Shown: one piece after another, positions 17,971 through 26,321 of the stretch
How the letters are laid out: each line of letters opens with the position of its first letter
Position numbering within the stretch: position 1 is the first letter of the stretch
From: Boseongicola sp. H5
GTDB taxonomy: Bacteria; Pseudomonadota; Alphaproteobacteria; Rhodobacterales; Rhodobacteraceae
Assembly: GCA_020622165.1 (NCBI GenBank)
Contig: JACNMN010000002.1
Location: forward strand, 248,001-312,000
Direction: 5' to 3'
Length of the DNA stretch: 64,000 nucleotides
Translations under genes and position numbers: made by a program
The notes under the pieces: model-generated
Database searches by the model: none
The model's input: the letters and a program-made list of their open reading frames with translations, nothing else
Told to the model about the DNA's origin: nothing

Positions 17971-18600
17971 CTAGTTCGAAATCGCCACCGCCTCGTGCAG
18001 ATACCGCCGGTCACCCAGTTGGCGGGCGAGAAAGCCCGCGACATCGGCGCGCGCGATCTTCAGGCGCAGCCCCCGCTCCTGCGGCGAAAACCCTTCCTTG
18101 TAGAGGCCCGTTCCGGGCCCGTCGCTGAAGGCGCCGGGGCGCACGATGGTCCAGTCCAGCCCGCTGGCCCGGACCAGGGTTTCCTGCAACTCATGGTCCA
18201 GAAAGACCGGCCGCAGAAGCAGGCCGAACATGATCCGCTTCCAGAAGAAATTCAGGTTGCTCCAGCTTTCATGGGCGCCCAGCGTCGACTGGCAGATCAG
18301 CCGGCGCACACCATGGCTCTGCATCGCCCGGATCACGTTCAGCGTTCCCTGCGAGCGGATCACGGATTTGCGCGAACTGCCCGCGCCCAGCGTGACGACA
18401 ACCGCGTCATGGCCTTTCACCGCATCTAGAACCGCCTGCTCCTCCAGCGCATCGCCCGCCACAAGCGTCAGGTTCGGATCGTCGAGCGCAAGGGTCTGCG
18501 GATGCCGGGCAAAGGCCGTCACCCGGTGCCCGGCTGCCAGAATTTGCTCCACCGCGAGCCGCCCGATGCGTCCCGTGGCGCCGATTACAATCACATTCAT
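17971..18600 (-). CDS. NAD(P)H-binding atypical SDR (NmrA/YwnB-like)
   Basis: 209 aa Rossmann protein. The N-terminal nucleotide motif is MNVIVIGATGRIGRLAVEQIL (GATGRIG), followed by LVAGDALEEQAVLDAVKGHD (the Asp after strand 3) and VVVTLGAGSSRKSV. The C-terminal segment DWTIVRPGAFSDGPGTG is the family substrate loop. There is no SDR Tyr-x-x-x-Lys catalytic motif, so a redox-sensing or flavin/biliverdin reductase-like role is as likely as dehydrogenation. It is divergent from a tetR gene across 75 bp that contain three operators. DUF1772 is its downstream partner. Confidence 0.83.
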   Translation of the reverse strand: MNVIVIGATGRIGRLAVEQILAAGHRVTAFARHPQTLALDDPNLTLVAGDALEEQAVLDAVKGHDAVVVTLGAGSSRKSVIRSQGTLNVIRAMQSHGVRRLICQSTLGAHESWSNLNFFWKRIMFGLLLRPVFLDHELQETLVRASGLDWTIVRPGAFSDGPGTGLYKEGFSPQERGLRLKIARADVAGFLARQLGDRRYLHEAVAISN

Positions 18601-18624
18601 GTCTTATTCTCCTGGATCAATTCA

Positions 18625-18641
18625 CTTGACACCATGTCAAG
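18625..18641. promoter_or_regulatory. TetR operator 1
   Basis: CTTGACACCATGTCAAG is a perfect 7-bp inverted repeat with a 3-nt spacer, 25 bp upstream of the SDR start codon. It is the best of three related sites in the 75-bp divergent gap, which strongly suggests control by the adjacent TetR protein. Confidence 0.72.
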
Positions 18642-18656
18642 TTGACACCGTGTCAA
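18642..18656. promoter_or_regulatory. TetR operator 2
   Basis: TTGACACCGTGTCAA is a 6-bp perfect inverted repeat with a 3-nt spacer, directly abutting operator 1 at 17-bp pitch (about 1.6 helical turns). The pitch allows co-operative binding of two TetR dimers over the divergent promoters. Confidence 0.7.
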
Positions 18657-18666
18657 TAATCGGTGA

Positions 18667-18683
18667 CTTTACATCATGTCAAG
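18667..18683. promoter_or_regulatory. TetR operator 3 overlapping the tetR start codon
   Basis: CTTTACATCATGTCAAG differs from operator 1 at two of 17 positions. It contains the tetR start ATG (18676-18678), so a bound repressor would block its own gene. This gives a simple autoregulatory reading. Confidence 0.6.
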
Positions 18684-19272
18684 CAAAAACGAAGACACCC
18701 GAACCCGCATCTTGAAGGCCGCTCTGGCGCTGCTGGAATCCGGCACTGCCGTGCGGATGTCCGATATCGCCAAGGCCGCCGGGATCAGCCGTCAGGCGCT
18801 CTATCTGCATTTTCCCAATCGCGCCGATCTGCTGATCGCGGCGACCCGCTATCTCGATGAGATCAGCGACACCGATGCCAAGCTTGCCGCCAGCCGGAGC
18901 GCGCGGCGCGGCACCGAACGGCTGGACGCCTATATCGAGGCCTGGGGCAACCACATCCCCGAGGTTTACGGCGTGGCCCGGGCGCTTCTGGCGATGCGCG
19001 ACAGCGACGCGGAGGCCGCGACCGCATGGACGAACCGGATGGCCGCGATGCGCGAAGGCTGCGAGGCCGCGGTGAGGATGCTGGCGCGCGACGGCGATCT
19101 GAACCCGCGCTATGTCGAGGATCAGGCCACGGATCTGCTCTGGACCCTGCTTTCCGTGCGCGGCTGGGAACTTCTGCGCCTTGAATGCGGCTGGTCGCAG
19201 GAGACCTATGTGGCCGAGATGAAGGCGGTGGCGCGGGCGGCCCTGCTCCCGCCGCACGGCGGGGGGCATTAA
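18676..19272 (+). CDS. TetR/AcrR-family transcriptional regulator
   Basis: 198 aa. The N-terminal HTH spans residues about 5-55: DTRTRILKAALALLESGTAV, then VRMSDIAKAAGISRQALYLHF, the canonical recognition-helix segment with YLHFPNRADLL. The rest is a helical ligand-binding domain with no recognisable ligand motif. It is divergent from the SDR-DUF1772 pair, and three matching palindromes lie between (18625-18683). Likely a repressor of that pair and of itself. Ligand unknown; a xenobiotic or lipophilic aldehyde would be typical for such trios. Confidence 0.9.
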   Translation: MSSKNEDTRTRILKAALALLESGTAVRMSDIAKAAGISRQALYLHFPNRADLLIAATRYLDEISDTDAKLAASRSARRGTERLDAYIEAWGNHIPEVYGVARALLAMRDSDAEAATAWTNRMAAMREGCEAAVRMLARDGDLNPRYVEDQATDLLWTLLSVRGWELLRLECGWSQETYVAEMKAVARAALLPPHGGGH

Positions 19273-19349
19273 CCCCTCCGCCGTTGCGCCCAGCCCCCGC
19301 GGCGCGCTATGCCTGACAGACAGAACCCGAGGGGACGCGCGGCCAACCC

Positions 19350-21596
19350 ATGCCAGAACAGACCGAAAGCGAAAGCCGCAAGCTGCTCAGACGCTTGCAG
19401 GCCACTCTGGCCGAGGCCGGCGAGGGGCAGGAACGGCTTGACCGGATCACCCATCTGATCGCGGATTCGATGGGAACCGAGGTGTGTTCGATCTATCTGC
19501 TGCGCGATCCGGGCACGCTGGAGCTTTGTGCGACCGAAGGGCTGGCCCCGGAATCCGTCCACGTCACGCGGATGCGGATGGGCGAGGGTCTGGTGGGCCG
19601 CGTCGCCGCCCGGGCCCGCCCGATCAACACCGCCAACGCCCCTGCCGAACCCGGTTTCCGCTACATGCCCGAAACCGGGGAGGAACGGTTTTCCAGCTTC
19701 CTCGGCGTGCCGATCCAGCGTCTGGGGGAGCGTCTGGGCGTGCTGGTGGTGCAGTCGAAGGACGCGCGCGAGTTCTCGGGCGATGAGATCTACGCGCTGG
19801 AAGTCGTGGCCATGGTGATCGCCGAGATGACCGAACTGGGCGCGTTTCTGGGCGAAGGCGCGGCCCTGTCGCCCCGCCACCAGCAGCAGGTCATGATCCG
19901 TGGCGGCAGCGCGCAGGAAGGTGTGGCCGAAGGCGTGGTCTATCTGCATGAACCCCGCGTCGTGGTCACGAACCCCATCGCCGAGGACCCCCATGCCGAA
20001 AGCGTCCGGCTGCGCGAGGCGGTGGACCAGTTGCGCGTTTCCGTCGACGAGATGCTGAGCCATGCGCCCAAGGGCGACGGCGAGCAGGCGCAGGTTCTGG
20101 AGGCCTACCGGATGTTCGCCAATTCGCGCGGCTGGATGCGCCGGATGGAAGAGGACATCGCCCGCGGCCTGAGCGCCGAGGCGGCGGTGGAAAAAGAGCA
20201 ATCCACCGCCCGGGCCCGGATGGAAACCGTGCCCGATGCCTATCTGCGCGAAAGATTGCAGGATCTCGACGATCTGTCGAACCGGCTGCTGCGGCTGCTG
20301 ACGGGTCAGGGCGCGGGGGCGACCGGGGCGCAGATGCCCGACCGCCCGGTGCTGGTCGCGCGCAATATCGGGCCCGGCGACCTGCTGGATTACGGCCGTT
20401 CGCTCAAGGCCGTCGTGCTGGAGGAAGGCTCGGTCGGCAGCCATGCGGCGATCGTCGCCCGCGCACTTGCGATCCCGCTGGTCGTGAACGCGAAGCGGAT
20501 CACCACGGAGGCGCTGAACGGCGACCCGATCCTCGTGGACGGCGATCAGGGCATCGTTCATCTGCGCCCCGAAGAGGCCGTGGCCACCGCCTTCCGCGAC
20601 AAGATCGCGATGATGGCCGCCGCGCAGGAGCGCTATGCCTCGATCCGCGACAAGCCGGCTGAAACCAAATGCGGCACGGTGATCAGCCTGCAGATGAACG
20701 CGGGCCTGATGGCCGATCTGCCCTCGCTGGTCTCGTCCGGGGCGGAGGGTGTGGGGCTGTTCCGGACCGAGTTGCAGTTTCTGACCCGCAACAAGGTGCC
20801 CCGCCGGGGCGAACTGGCGCAGCTCTATGCCAAGGTCATGGACAGCGCCGGGGGCAAGCGGGTCATCTTCCGCACGCTCGACATCGGGTCCGACAAGGTC
20901 CTGCCCTACATGAAGCCGCAGGACGAGCCGAACCCGGCCCTCGGCTGGCGCGCGATCCGCGTGGGTCTGGACAAGCCCGGCGTGATGCGGATGCAGTTGC
21001 AGGCGCTGATCCGCGCGGCAAACGGGCGCCCGCTATCCGTGATGTTCCCGTTTATCGCGCAATTCGAAGAGTTCACCCAGGCCCGCGACCACCTGCTGCG
21101 GGAGATCGACCGGGAGGCGGCATTGGGCCATGTGCTCCCCGCGGAGGTGGAAATCGGCGCGATGCTGGAAACGCCGAGCCTTGCCTTCGCGCCCAGGCAT
21201 TTCTTCGAGCTGGCCGATTTCATCTCCATCGGCGGCAATGACCTGAAACAGTTCTTCTTCGCCGCCGACCGGGAGAACGAGCGGGTGCGCAGGCGCTATG
21301 ACACGCTGAATGTGTCGTTCCTAACCTTTCTGGAACAGATCGTGCATCGCTGCGACGATACGGATACCCCGCTCAGTTTCTGCGGCGAGGATGCGGGCCG
21401 GCCGATCGAGGCGTTGTGTTTCGGGGCGATGGGGCTGCGGACCCTGTCCATGCGCCCGGCCTCCATCGGGCCGGTCAAGAGCCTGCTGAGGCGGGTCGAT
21501 CTGCGGGAGTTGCGAAGCGTCATCAACGAGGCGCGCACCACCGGGGCGCAATCGGTGCGACCTGCGGTGATGGACTGGTTCCGGCAACAGGGCTGA
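19350..21596 (+). CDS. ptsP: Phosphoenolpyruvate-protein phosphotransferase PtsP (EI-Ntr) with GAF domain
   Basis: 748 aa. First phosphoryl carrier of the nitrogen PTS, which passes phosphate from PEP to NPr and EIIA-Ntr and senses glutamine or nitrogen status. The N-terminal GAF domain covers residues about 20-160 (ADSMGTEVCSIYLLR...FSSFLGVPIQRLGERLGVLVV). The EI N-terminal domain follows, with the phospho-His at about residue 365 in GSVGSHAAIVARALAIP. The C-terminal TIM-barrel has GVGLFRTELQFLTR, FRTLDIGSDKVLPYM, and VEIGAMLETPSLAF through SIGGNDLKQF. Length is normal for EI-Ntr. A 77-bp gap separates it from tetR, so it probably has its own promoter. Confidence 0.95.
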   Translation: MPEQTESESRKLLRRLQATLAEAGEGQERLDRITHLIADSMGTEVCSIYLLRDPGTLELCATEGLAPESVHVTRMRMGEGLVGRVAARARPINTANAPAEPGFRYMPETGEERFSSFLGVPIQRLGERLGVLVVQSKDAREFSGDEIYALEVVAMVIAEMTELGAFLGEGAALSPRHQQQVMIRGGSAQEGVAEGVVYLHEPRVVVTNPIAEDPHAESVRLREAVDQLRVSVDEMLSHAPKGDGEQAQVLEAYRMFANSRGWMRRMEEDIARGLSAEAAVEKEQSTARARMETVPDAYLRERLQDLDDLSNRLLRLLTGQGAGATGAQMPDRPVLVARNIGPGDLLDYGRSLKAVVLEEGSVGSHAAIVARALAIPLVVNAKRITTEALNGDPILVDGDQGIVHLRPEEAVATAFRDKIAMMAAAQERYASIRDKPAETKCGTVISLQMNAGLMADLPSLVSSGAEGVGLFRTELQFLTRNKVPRRGELAQLYAKVMDSAGGKRVIFRTLDIGSDKVLPYMKPQDEPNPALGWRAIRVGLDKPGVMRMQLQALIRAANGRPLSVMFPFIAQFEEFTQARDHLLREIDREAALGHVLPAEVEIGAMLETPSLAFAPRHFFELADFISIGGNDLKQFFFAADRENERVRRRYDTLNVSFLTFLEQIVHRCDDTDTPLSFCGEDAGRPIEALCFGAMGLRTLSMRPASIGPVKSLLRRVDLRELRSVINEARTTGAQSVRPAVMDWFRQQG

Positions 21597-22050
21597 GCCC
21601 ACGAGGGAAGGCCGACGCGCGGCTACACGCGCGCGGACCCTGCGGGATCGGGATATCTCGGGGCGGGAAACCCGGCGGGCAATTGCGCCGGGGGATGGTC
21701 CGGAAGGAAACGCGACCGGTCCGCATGGCGCGCCGGTCGTCTCGTCAGCCGGAAAGGCGGCGCCGCCGGAAAGGGCGGAGCGGTTTGCGGTCCCGGGTAT
21801 CATGCCGGGGCCTGGTGCATGCGGTTCAGGCTGCCATCCCTTGGCCCTTTCAGGGCTGTCTTCGGAAAGGCGGTTCAAACCGTCCCTGGATTGCAAGGGT
21901 GCCAAGCTTGCGTCTGGTATACCGGGATCCGGAAATAGCAGAAACCGGTTAAGGGAAGGTTAGCCGCGCGCGAAATCCGGTGCCGCGAAATGCGGCCGTC
22001 GAGACGGACCTGCCGGAACACCGTTCGGCGGGCAGCGCCGCGAGTTGCGG
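21597..22050. other. 454-bp non-coding stretch after ptsP
   Basis: I see no gene here. Open frames on both strands are arginine/proline-rich high-GC artefacts without family-like sequence or ribosome sites. No convincing terminator hairpin with a T-run was found after ptsP. Confidence 0.5.
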
Positions 22051-22152
22051 CTACCCGCGCGAGCCTTTGGATTTGCGGCCCGTCTTGCGGGGCAAAAGGA
22101 AGGCGCTGGCAATCACCAGCGAAGCGTTGAGAGGAAGGCTTTTCATGGTCAT
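22051..22152 (-). CDS. Possible 33-aa small protein
   Basis: ATG ACC ATG AAA start at 22152, stop TAG at 22051. The peptide has a hydrophobic stretch (PLNASLVIASAFLLP) followed by a strongly basic tail (RKTGRKSKGSRG), a layout seen in small membrane-associated proteins. GCGGAG lies about 11 nt upstream of the first ATG, a rather long spacing. Not recognised. Composition looks protein-like compared with the shadows around it, but a 34-codon frame in high-GC DNA can occur by chance. Confidence 0.35.
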   Translation of the reverse strand: MTMKSLPLNASLVIASAFLLPRKTGRKSKGSRG

Positions 22153-22266
22153 GTGCTGTCAATCTCCGCATGTTTGAGGAGGTAGGCAATCGCGCGGCAG
22201 AGGCCCGCGCAGAGACGCCAGCCCCTCCGGTGCGCCGAGCATAGCGCGGGACATCCTTCGCTTCGG

Positions 22267-22749
22267 TTAATGCGCCCAGGGGCTCACGGCGCCCGTGACC
22301 CCGGCCCAGTCGCCCAGCCCCAGCACCCGGTCGGGATTGGTGGGCGGCGGCATCTCGACCCCGCAGAGCCGCGTGAAGCCGAACCGGGTGTAATAGGGCG
22401 CATCCCCGATCAGCATCACCCGCGGCCAGCCCGCCGCGCGGGCACGCGTCAAGCCATCTTGCATCAACTCCGCGCCCAGCCCTTCCCCCTGGCGGGTGGG
22501 ATGCACGGCAATGGGGCCCAGAAGCAGCGCTTCGGCCCCGCGCGGGCCCACGTGAACCGGCCAGAACCGCACCGCACCGGCCAGAATGCCATCGGCGTCG
22601 CGGGCGACGCGGCAGAGATCGCGCACGGGCGGAATGCCCTCGCGCAGGCGATAGCTGGACAAGGCCTCGCGCCCGGGCGCAAAGCACAGATCGTAAAGCG
22701 CCTCCACCTCCCATCGGTCGGCGGGGTCTTCGCGGGTCAGGTAAAACAT
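22267..22749 (-). CDS. GNAT-family N-acetyltransferase
   Basis: 160 aa. Acetyl-CoA-binding motif A is LGPIAVHPTRQGEGLGAELM (R/Q-x-x-G-x-G/A type, near residue 78). The following helix and strand are RARAAGWPRVMLIGDAPYYTRFGFTRL, in which YYxRFGF is the usual motif B end of the YhbS-like subgroup of predicted N-acetyltransferases. Substrate unknown. It is divergent from a flavin reductase gene, with 80 bp between them for both promoters. Confidence 0.86.
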   Translation of the reverse strand: MFYLTREDPADRWEVEALYDLCFAPGREALSSYRLREGIPPVRDLCRVARDADGILAGAVRFWPVHVGPRGAEALLLGPIAVHPTRQGEGLGAELMQDGLTRARAAGWPRVMLIGDAPYYTRFGFTRLCGVEMPPPTNPDRVLGLGDWAGVTGAVSPWAH

Positions 22750-22829
22750 CGGCCTTGCCGCTCAATTGCCTCTGGTCCCGGCCCTAGCACGAGGTTAGGT
22801 CTTTGCCAAATTAGAGAGGCTTATCATCC

Positions 22830-23435
22830 ATGTTCTACAGACCGGAAGACGGCCACGGCCTGCCCCATAACCCGTTCAACGCCGTCGTGTCCCCCAGGCC
22901 CATCGGTTGGATTTCGACCCGTGCCGCGGACGGGTCGGAAAATCTGGCCCCCTATTCCTTTTTCAACGCGGTCGCCTATGTGCCGCCGCAGGTCATGTTC
23001 GCGTCGACCGGGACGAAACCGGATCGGGGCGACACGAAGGACAGCGTTTCGAACATCCGCGACACCGGCGTCTTTTGCGTGAACATCGTGGAGTATGCCG
23101 CGAAGGAGGCGATGAACCAGTCGTCGGGGCCGTGGGCCCGGGATACGGATGAATTCGCACTGGCCGGGGTGGAGCGGGTGGATTGCGACACCATCGACTG
23201 TTCCCGCGTGGCCGGCGCGCCCGCCAATCTGGAATGCCAGCTGACCCAGATCGTGCGTTTGCCGGGGGAGGCGAATTTCGTGATTTTCGGGGAGGTGACG
23301 GGCGTGCATCTGCGCGATGATTGCGTGGTCGACGGGCGCTTCGATGTAACCCGGTTCCAGCCCCTCGCGCGGCTTGGTTACATGGATTACACCCGCGTGA
23401 CGGAGCTGTTTTCGCTCAAGCGGCCCGAAGGCTAG
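22830..23435 (+). CDS. Flavin reductase-like FMN-binding protein
   Basis: 201 aa, split-barrel flavoprotein fold. FNAVVSPRPIGWISTRAADGSENLAPYSFFN is the family N-terminus (the R-P-I/V-G-W-I-S-T core), VMFASTGTKPDRGDTKDSVSNI contributes FMN phosphate contacts, and DTGVFCVNIVEYAAKEAMNQSS follows. Members of this DIM6/NTAB-type group reduce flavin with NAD(P)H or use FMN themselves. Start ATG at 22830. Its last 20 bp overlap the convergent flavodoxin gene. Confidence 0.87.
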   Translation: MFYRPEDGHGLPHNPFNAVVSPRPIGWISTRAADGSENLAPYSFFNAVAYVPPQVMFASTGTKPDRGDTKDSVSNIRDTGVFCVNIVEYAAKEAMNQSSGPWARDTDEFALAGVERVDCDTIDCSRVAGAPANLECQLTQIVRLPGEANFVIFGEVTGVHLRDDCVVDGRFDVTRFQPLARLGYMDYTRVTELFSLKRPEG

Positions 23436-23910
23436 CCGGCGCGCTCTGCACCAGGCGCACGGCCTCGACAAACTCCGCGAATTTCCGGGCGCGCGGTTCG
23501 TCCGGCTTGCCGGTCAGGGTCAGAAGCGGCGTGTCGAAGCCGGGCCGCGCGGCGGCCACCTCTTTGCGCAACGTATCAAGCAGGCCGTGGCCGCCACGGG
23601 TCACCGCGACACCGGCCACCGGCGGCAGATGCCTGTGCGCCTGTATGAAACGCCGCATCGGCGTGGCCAGATGTGTCACCCAGACCGGCGCCACGATCAC
23701 CAGCCAGTTTGCGGGACCGATCGGCGGGGCGACGTCGATTTCGGGCAAGCGGCTGTAATAGCTGTCATATCCGGCGCGCAGATAGCCGAACGGACCGCCG
23801 TAGCGGGGGCATGCGATCTCGGATATCCCGCCATCCAGCGCCTTGGCCAGATCTTCGGCCAGCGCGCGGCTGCGCCCGGTTCGGGAATAGGAAACGATAC
23901 GGGTGGTCAT
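23416..23910 (-). CDS. Flavodoxin family protein
   Basis: 164 aa. The N-terminus MTTRIVSYSRTGRSRALAEDLA is the flavodoxin FMN phosphate loop (S-x-T-G-x-[ST/R]). The second strand is GPANWLVIVAPVWVTHLATPMRRFI, with the 50s loop P-V-W, and PPVAGVAVTRGGHGLLDTL is strand 4. Start ATG at 23910 is preferred to a TTG 45 bp upstream because it fits the family N-terminus and has AGAGG upstream. It is convergent with the flavin reductase gene, overlapping it by 20 bp; the two are not an operon. Partner unknown. Confidence 0.82.
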   Translation of the reverse strand: MTTRIVSYSRTGRSRALAEDLAKALDGGISEIACPRYGGPFGYLRAGYDSYYSRLPEIDVAPPIGPANWLVIVAPVWVTHLATPMRRFIQAHRHLPPVAGVAVTRGGHGLLDTLRKEVAAARPGFDTPLLTLTGKPDEPRARKFAEFVEAVRLVQSAPASLRAA

Positions 23911-24056
23911 CTGCCCGAAGACCTCTGATTTTTTGTTAACTATTGCATAGGGCAAGTAAGTGCTTCGGGCCGGATGTCAATTCCGCGCCGGGCTGTAACG
24001 CGCGTGACACACGGGAGTGTGATAAACTGCCTTTATCGTCGTGAAAGGAGTTTCCC

Positions 24057-25163
24057 TTGCCCCGCACCAATCGCCGCGATCTGAGCTTTGCCACTTTCAA
24101 CCTGCTGAACCTGTCCCTGCCCGGCCAGATGACCTATGGCAGCAAGCCCGCGCTTGCCGATGACGCCGACGGGCGGGAGGCCTATGCCCGCAAGATCCGC
24201 TGGACCGCACAGGCCCTGCAATTGCTGGATGCGGAGGTGATCGGCTTTCAGGAAGTCTGGTCCGCCGCCGCGCTGATCGAGGCGTTCGAGGCGGCGGGCC
24301 TGCGCGATCAGTATGACATCATCGCCCGCGACGCGCCGGGCAAGGGCCGTCCACAGGTGGCGCTGGCCGTGCGGCGGGGCGAGGACGGGAAAAGCCAGCT
24401 GATCGCGGGCAGCGCCGAATGGGTCGCGGCCTTCCCCGAGACCTTCCGGCTTGACGGGTTGCGCGAGGTCTGGGGCAGCGAGGAAGAGATCACCGTCACC
24501 ATCTCGGAGTTTTCGCGCCCGGTGCTGCGCGCGCAGATCCAGCCTACGGGCACCCGCCCCAAACCGCCGCCGGTGCAGCTTTTCGTGGCGCATCTGAAAT
24601 CGAAAGGGCCCGCGCGCCTGTCCTTCCGCGATGCGCCGCCGGTGCTGGACCTGCACGGGTCGGTGGTGAAAAGCGCGGTGGCCCATATCCGCCGCGTGAT
24701 GGAGGCCGCCGCCCTGCGGCTGATGCTCGATGCCGAGATCAAGGGCGAGGCGTTGAGCCCCGTCGTGGTGCTGGGCGATCTGAATGACGACAGCCTGTCG
24801 GTCACCACCGAGATGATCTCGGGCCAGCCCGGTTACCGGCTGGAGGAGAAATCAACTGCCGGATCCCGCTCCGATGCGGGGCTTTATGCCGTGGAGCGAT
24901 TGCAGCAGTACCGGTCGCTCCGCCATGTCTATTACACCCATATCTTCCGCAACAAGATGGAAAGCCTCGACCATATCATGGTGTCCGAGGAGTTCTACGA
25001 CCATGCCCGCAAGCGGCAATGGAGCTTTCGCGAGGCGGAGGTGATCAACGATCACCTGAACCGCGAAAGCAAGGCGGAACTGGCGGAAATCGGGGCCAGC
25101 GATCACGGGCTGGTGCGCGCCTATTTCGACTGGAACCCGATGCCCGAGATGAAGGAAAGCTGA
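24057..25163 (+). CDS. Endonuclease/exonuclease/phosphatase (EEP) family hydrolase
   Basis: 368 aa. Metal-dependent phosphoesterase fold of the DNase I/sphingomyelinase type. FATFNLLNLSLPG is strand 1 with the metal-site Asn, EVIGFQEVWSAAAL gives the catalytic Glu, VVVLGDLNDDSLSV holds the GDxND motif, and IGASDHGLVRAYF carries the final S-D-H. All catalytic motifs are present, so it should be active; the substrate (nucleic acid, phospholipid or inositol phosphate) is not encoded in an obvious way. The start is a TTG at 24057 with AAAGGAG 6 nt upstream; no ATG fits. There is no signal peptide, so it is cytoplasmic. Confidence 0.86.
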   Translation: MPRTNRRDLSFATFNLLNLSLPGQMTYGSKPALADDADGREAYARKIRWTAQALQLLDAEVIGFQEVWSAAALIEAFEAAGLRDQYDIIARDAPGKGRPQVALAVRRGEDGKSQLIAGSAEWVAAFPETFRLDGLREVWGSEEEITVTISEFSRPVLRAQIQPTGTRPKPPPVQLFVAHLKSKGPARLSFRDAPPVLDLHGSVVKSAVAHIRRVMEAAALRLMLDAEIKGEALSPVVVLGDLNDDSLSVTTEMISGQPGYRLEEKSTAGSRSDAGLYAVERLQQYRSLRHVYYTHIFRNKMESLDHIMVSEEFYDHARKRQWSFREAEVINDHLNRESKAELAEIGASDHGLVRAYFDWNPMPEMKES

Positions 25164-25400
25164 CCGCGGCGTGGCCTGCACTCCGCGGGCCGGGCCCGAT
25201 GCCGCGGAACCGGCCTTTCGGGCACGCCCAACTTCTCCGCGCTGAGCGCCGAAGCGCCCAAGTTCTGATCAGGACATGCGCCATTTTTCCGCCCGGCGCG
25301 CGTGAATACGGGCCACCGGGCTGCGCCGCGCCTGCGGCCGGTTGCCCGCCCCTTGCCGCGCGGATAGCCTGTTGCGGCTGGCTTGCAGAAGGGGATGGGC

Positions 25401-26273
25401 ATGGACACGGTGATCGGGGTCATTGGCGGCTCGGGCGTCTACGAGATCGACGGGCTGGAGGGCGCGGCCTGGACGCGGATCGACAGCGCCTTCGGCACAC
25501 CGTCGGACGCGATGCTTATCGGCCGTCTGGCGGGGGTGAAGATGGTGTTCCTGCCGCGCCACGGGCGGGGCCATGTGCACAGCCCCTCCTCCGTTCCCTA
25601 TCGGGCGAATATCGACGCGATGAAACGGGCGGGCGTGACGGATGTGATCTCGGTGTCCGCCTGCGGCTCCTTCCGAGAGGACATGGCGCCGGGCGATTTC
25701 GTCATCGTCGATCAGTTCATCGACCGGACATTCGCGCGCGAGAAAAGCTTTTTCGGGCCCGGTCTGGTGGCCCATGTCAGCGTGGCCCACCCCACCTGTC
25801 CCCGGCTTGGCGCGGCCTGTGCCAGCGCGGCGCGGGATGCGGGGGTCACCGTTCATGACGGCGGCACCTATCTGGCGATGGAGGGGCCGCAGTTCTCCTC
25901 GCTGGCGGAATCGCGGCTCTACCGCGATGTCTGGGGCTGCGACGTGATCGGCATGACCAACATGCCCGAGGCCAAACTGGCCCGCGAGGCGGAGCTTTGT
26001 TATGCCTCCGTCGCAATGATCACCGATTACGACAGTTGGCACCCCGATCACGGCGCGGTGGATATCAGCGAGATCATCGCCACGCTGACCGGCAATGCCG
26101 GCAAGGCGCGGGCGCTGGTTGCCGGGTTGCCGGGCCTGCTTGGCGCCCGGCGCGCGCCCTGCCCCCATGGCTGCGACCGGGCGCTGGAACATGCGATCCT
26201 GACCGCGCCCGAAGCGCGCGATCCGGCCATGCTCGCCAAGCTCGATGCCGTGGCGGGGCGGGTTCTGGGGTAG
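25401..26273 (+). CDS. mtnP: S-methyl-5'-thioadenosine phosphorylase
   Basis: 290 aa. Cleaves methylthioadenosine (from polyamine and homoserine-lactone synthesis) to adenine and methylthioribose-1-phosphate. VIGVIGGSGVYEIDGL is the phosphate-site N-terminus, FLPRHGRGHVHSPSSVPYRANI the nucleoside phosphorylase signature, and TYLAMEGPQFSSLAESRLYR with GMTNMPEAKLAREAELCY gives the ribose and purine pocket (the Asn and the later YDSW). The ATG at 25401 has AAGGGG about 6 nt upstream; an ATG at 25395 is possible. An adenine phosphoribosyltransferase gene 1.5 kb downstream would reuse the adenine. Confidence 0.94.
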   Translation: MDTVIGVIGGSGVYEIDGLEGAAWTRIDSAFGTPSDAMLIGRLAGVKMVFLPRHGRGHVHSPSSVPYRANIDAMKRAGVTDVISVSACGSFREDMAPGDFVIVDQFIDRTFAREKSFFGPGLVAHVSVAHPTCPRLGAACASAARDAGVTVHDGGTYLAMEGPQFSSLAESRLYRDVWGCDVIGMTNMPEAKLAREAELCYASVAMITDYDSWHPDHGAVDISEIIATLTGNAGKARALVAGLPGLLGARRAPCPHGCDRALEHAILTAPEARDPAMLAKLDAVAGRVLG

Positions 26274-26321
26274 GATCATGCGGAACGATCTTGCGGGCCC
26301 GGCATCGAAAGGAGACGGGTG

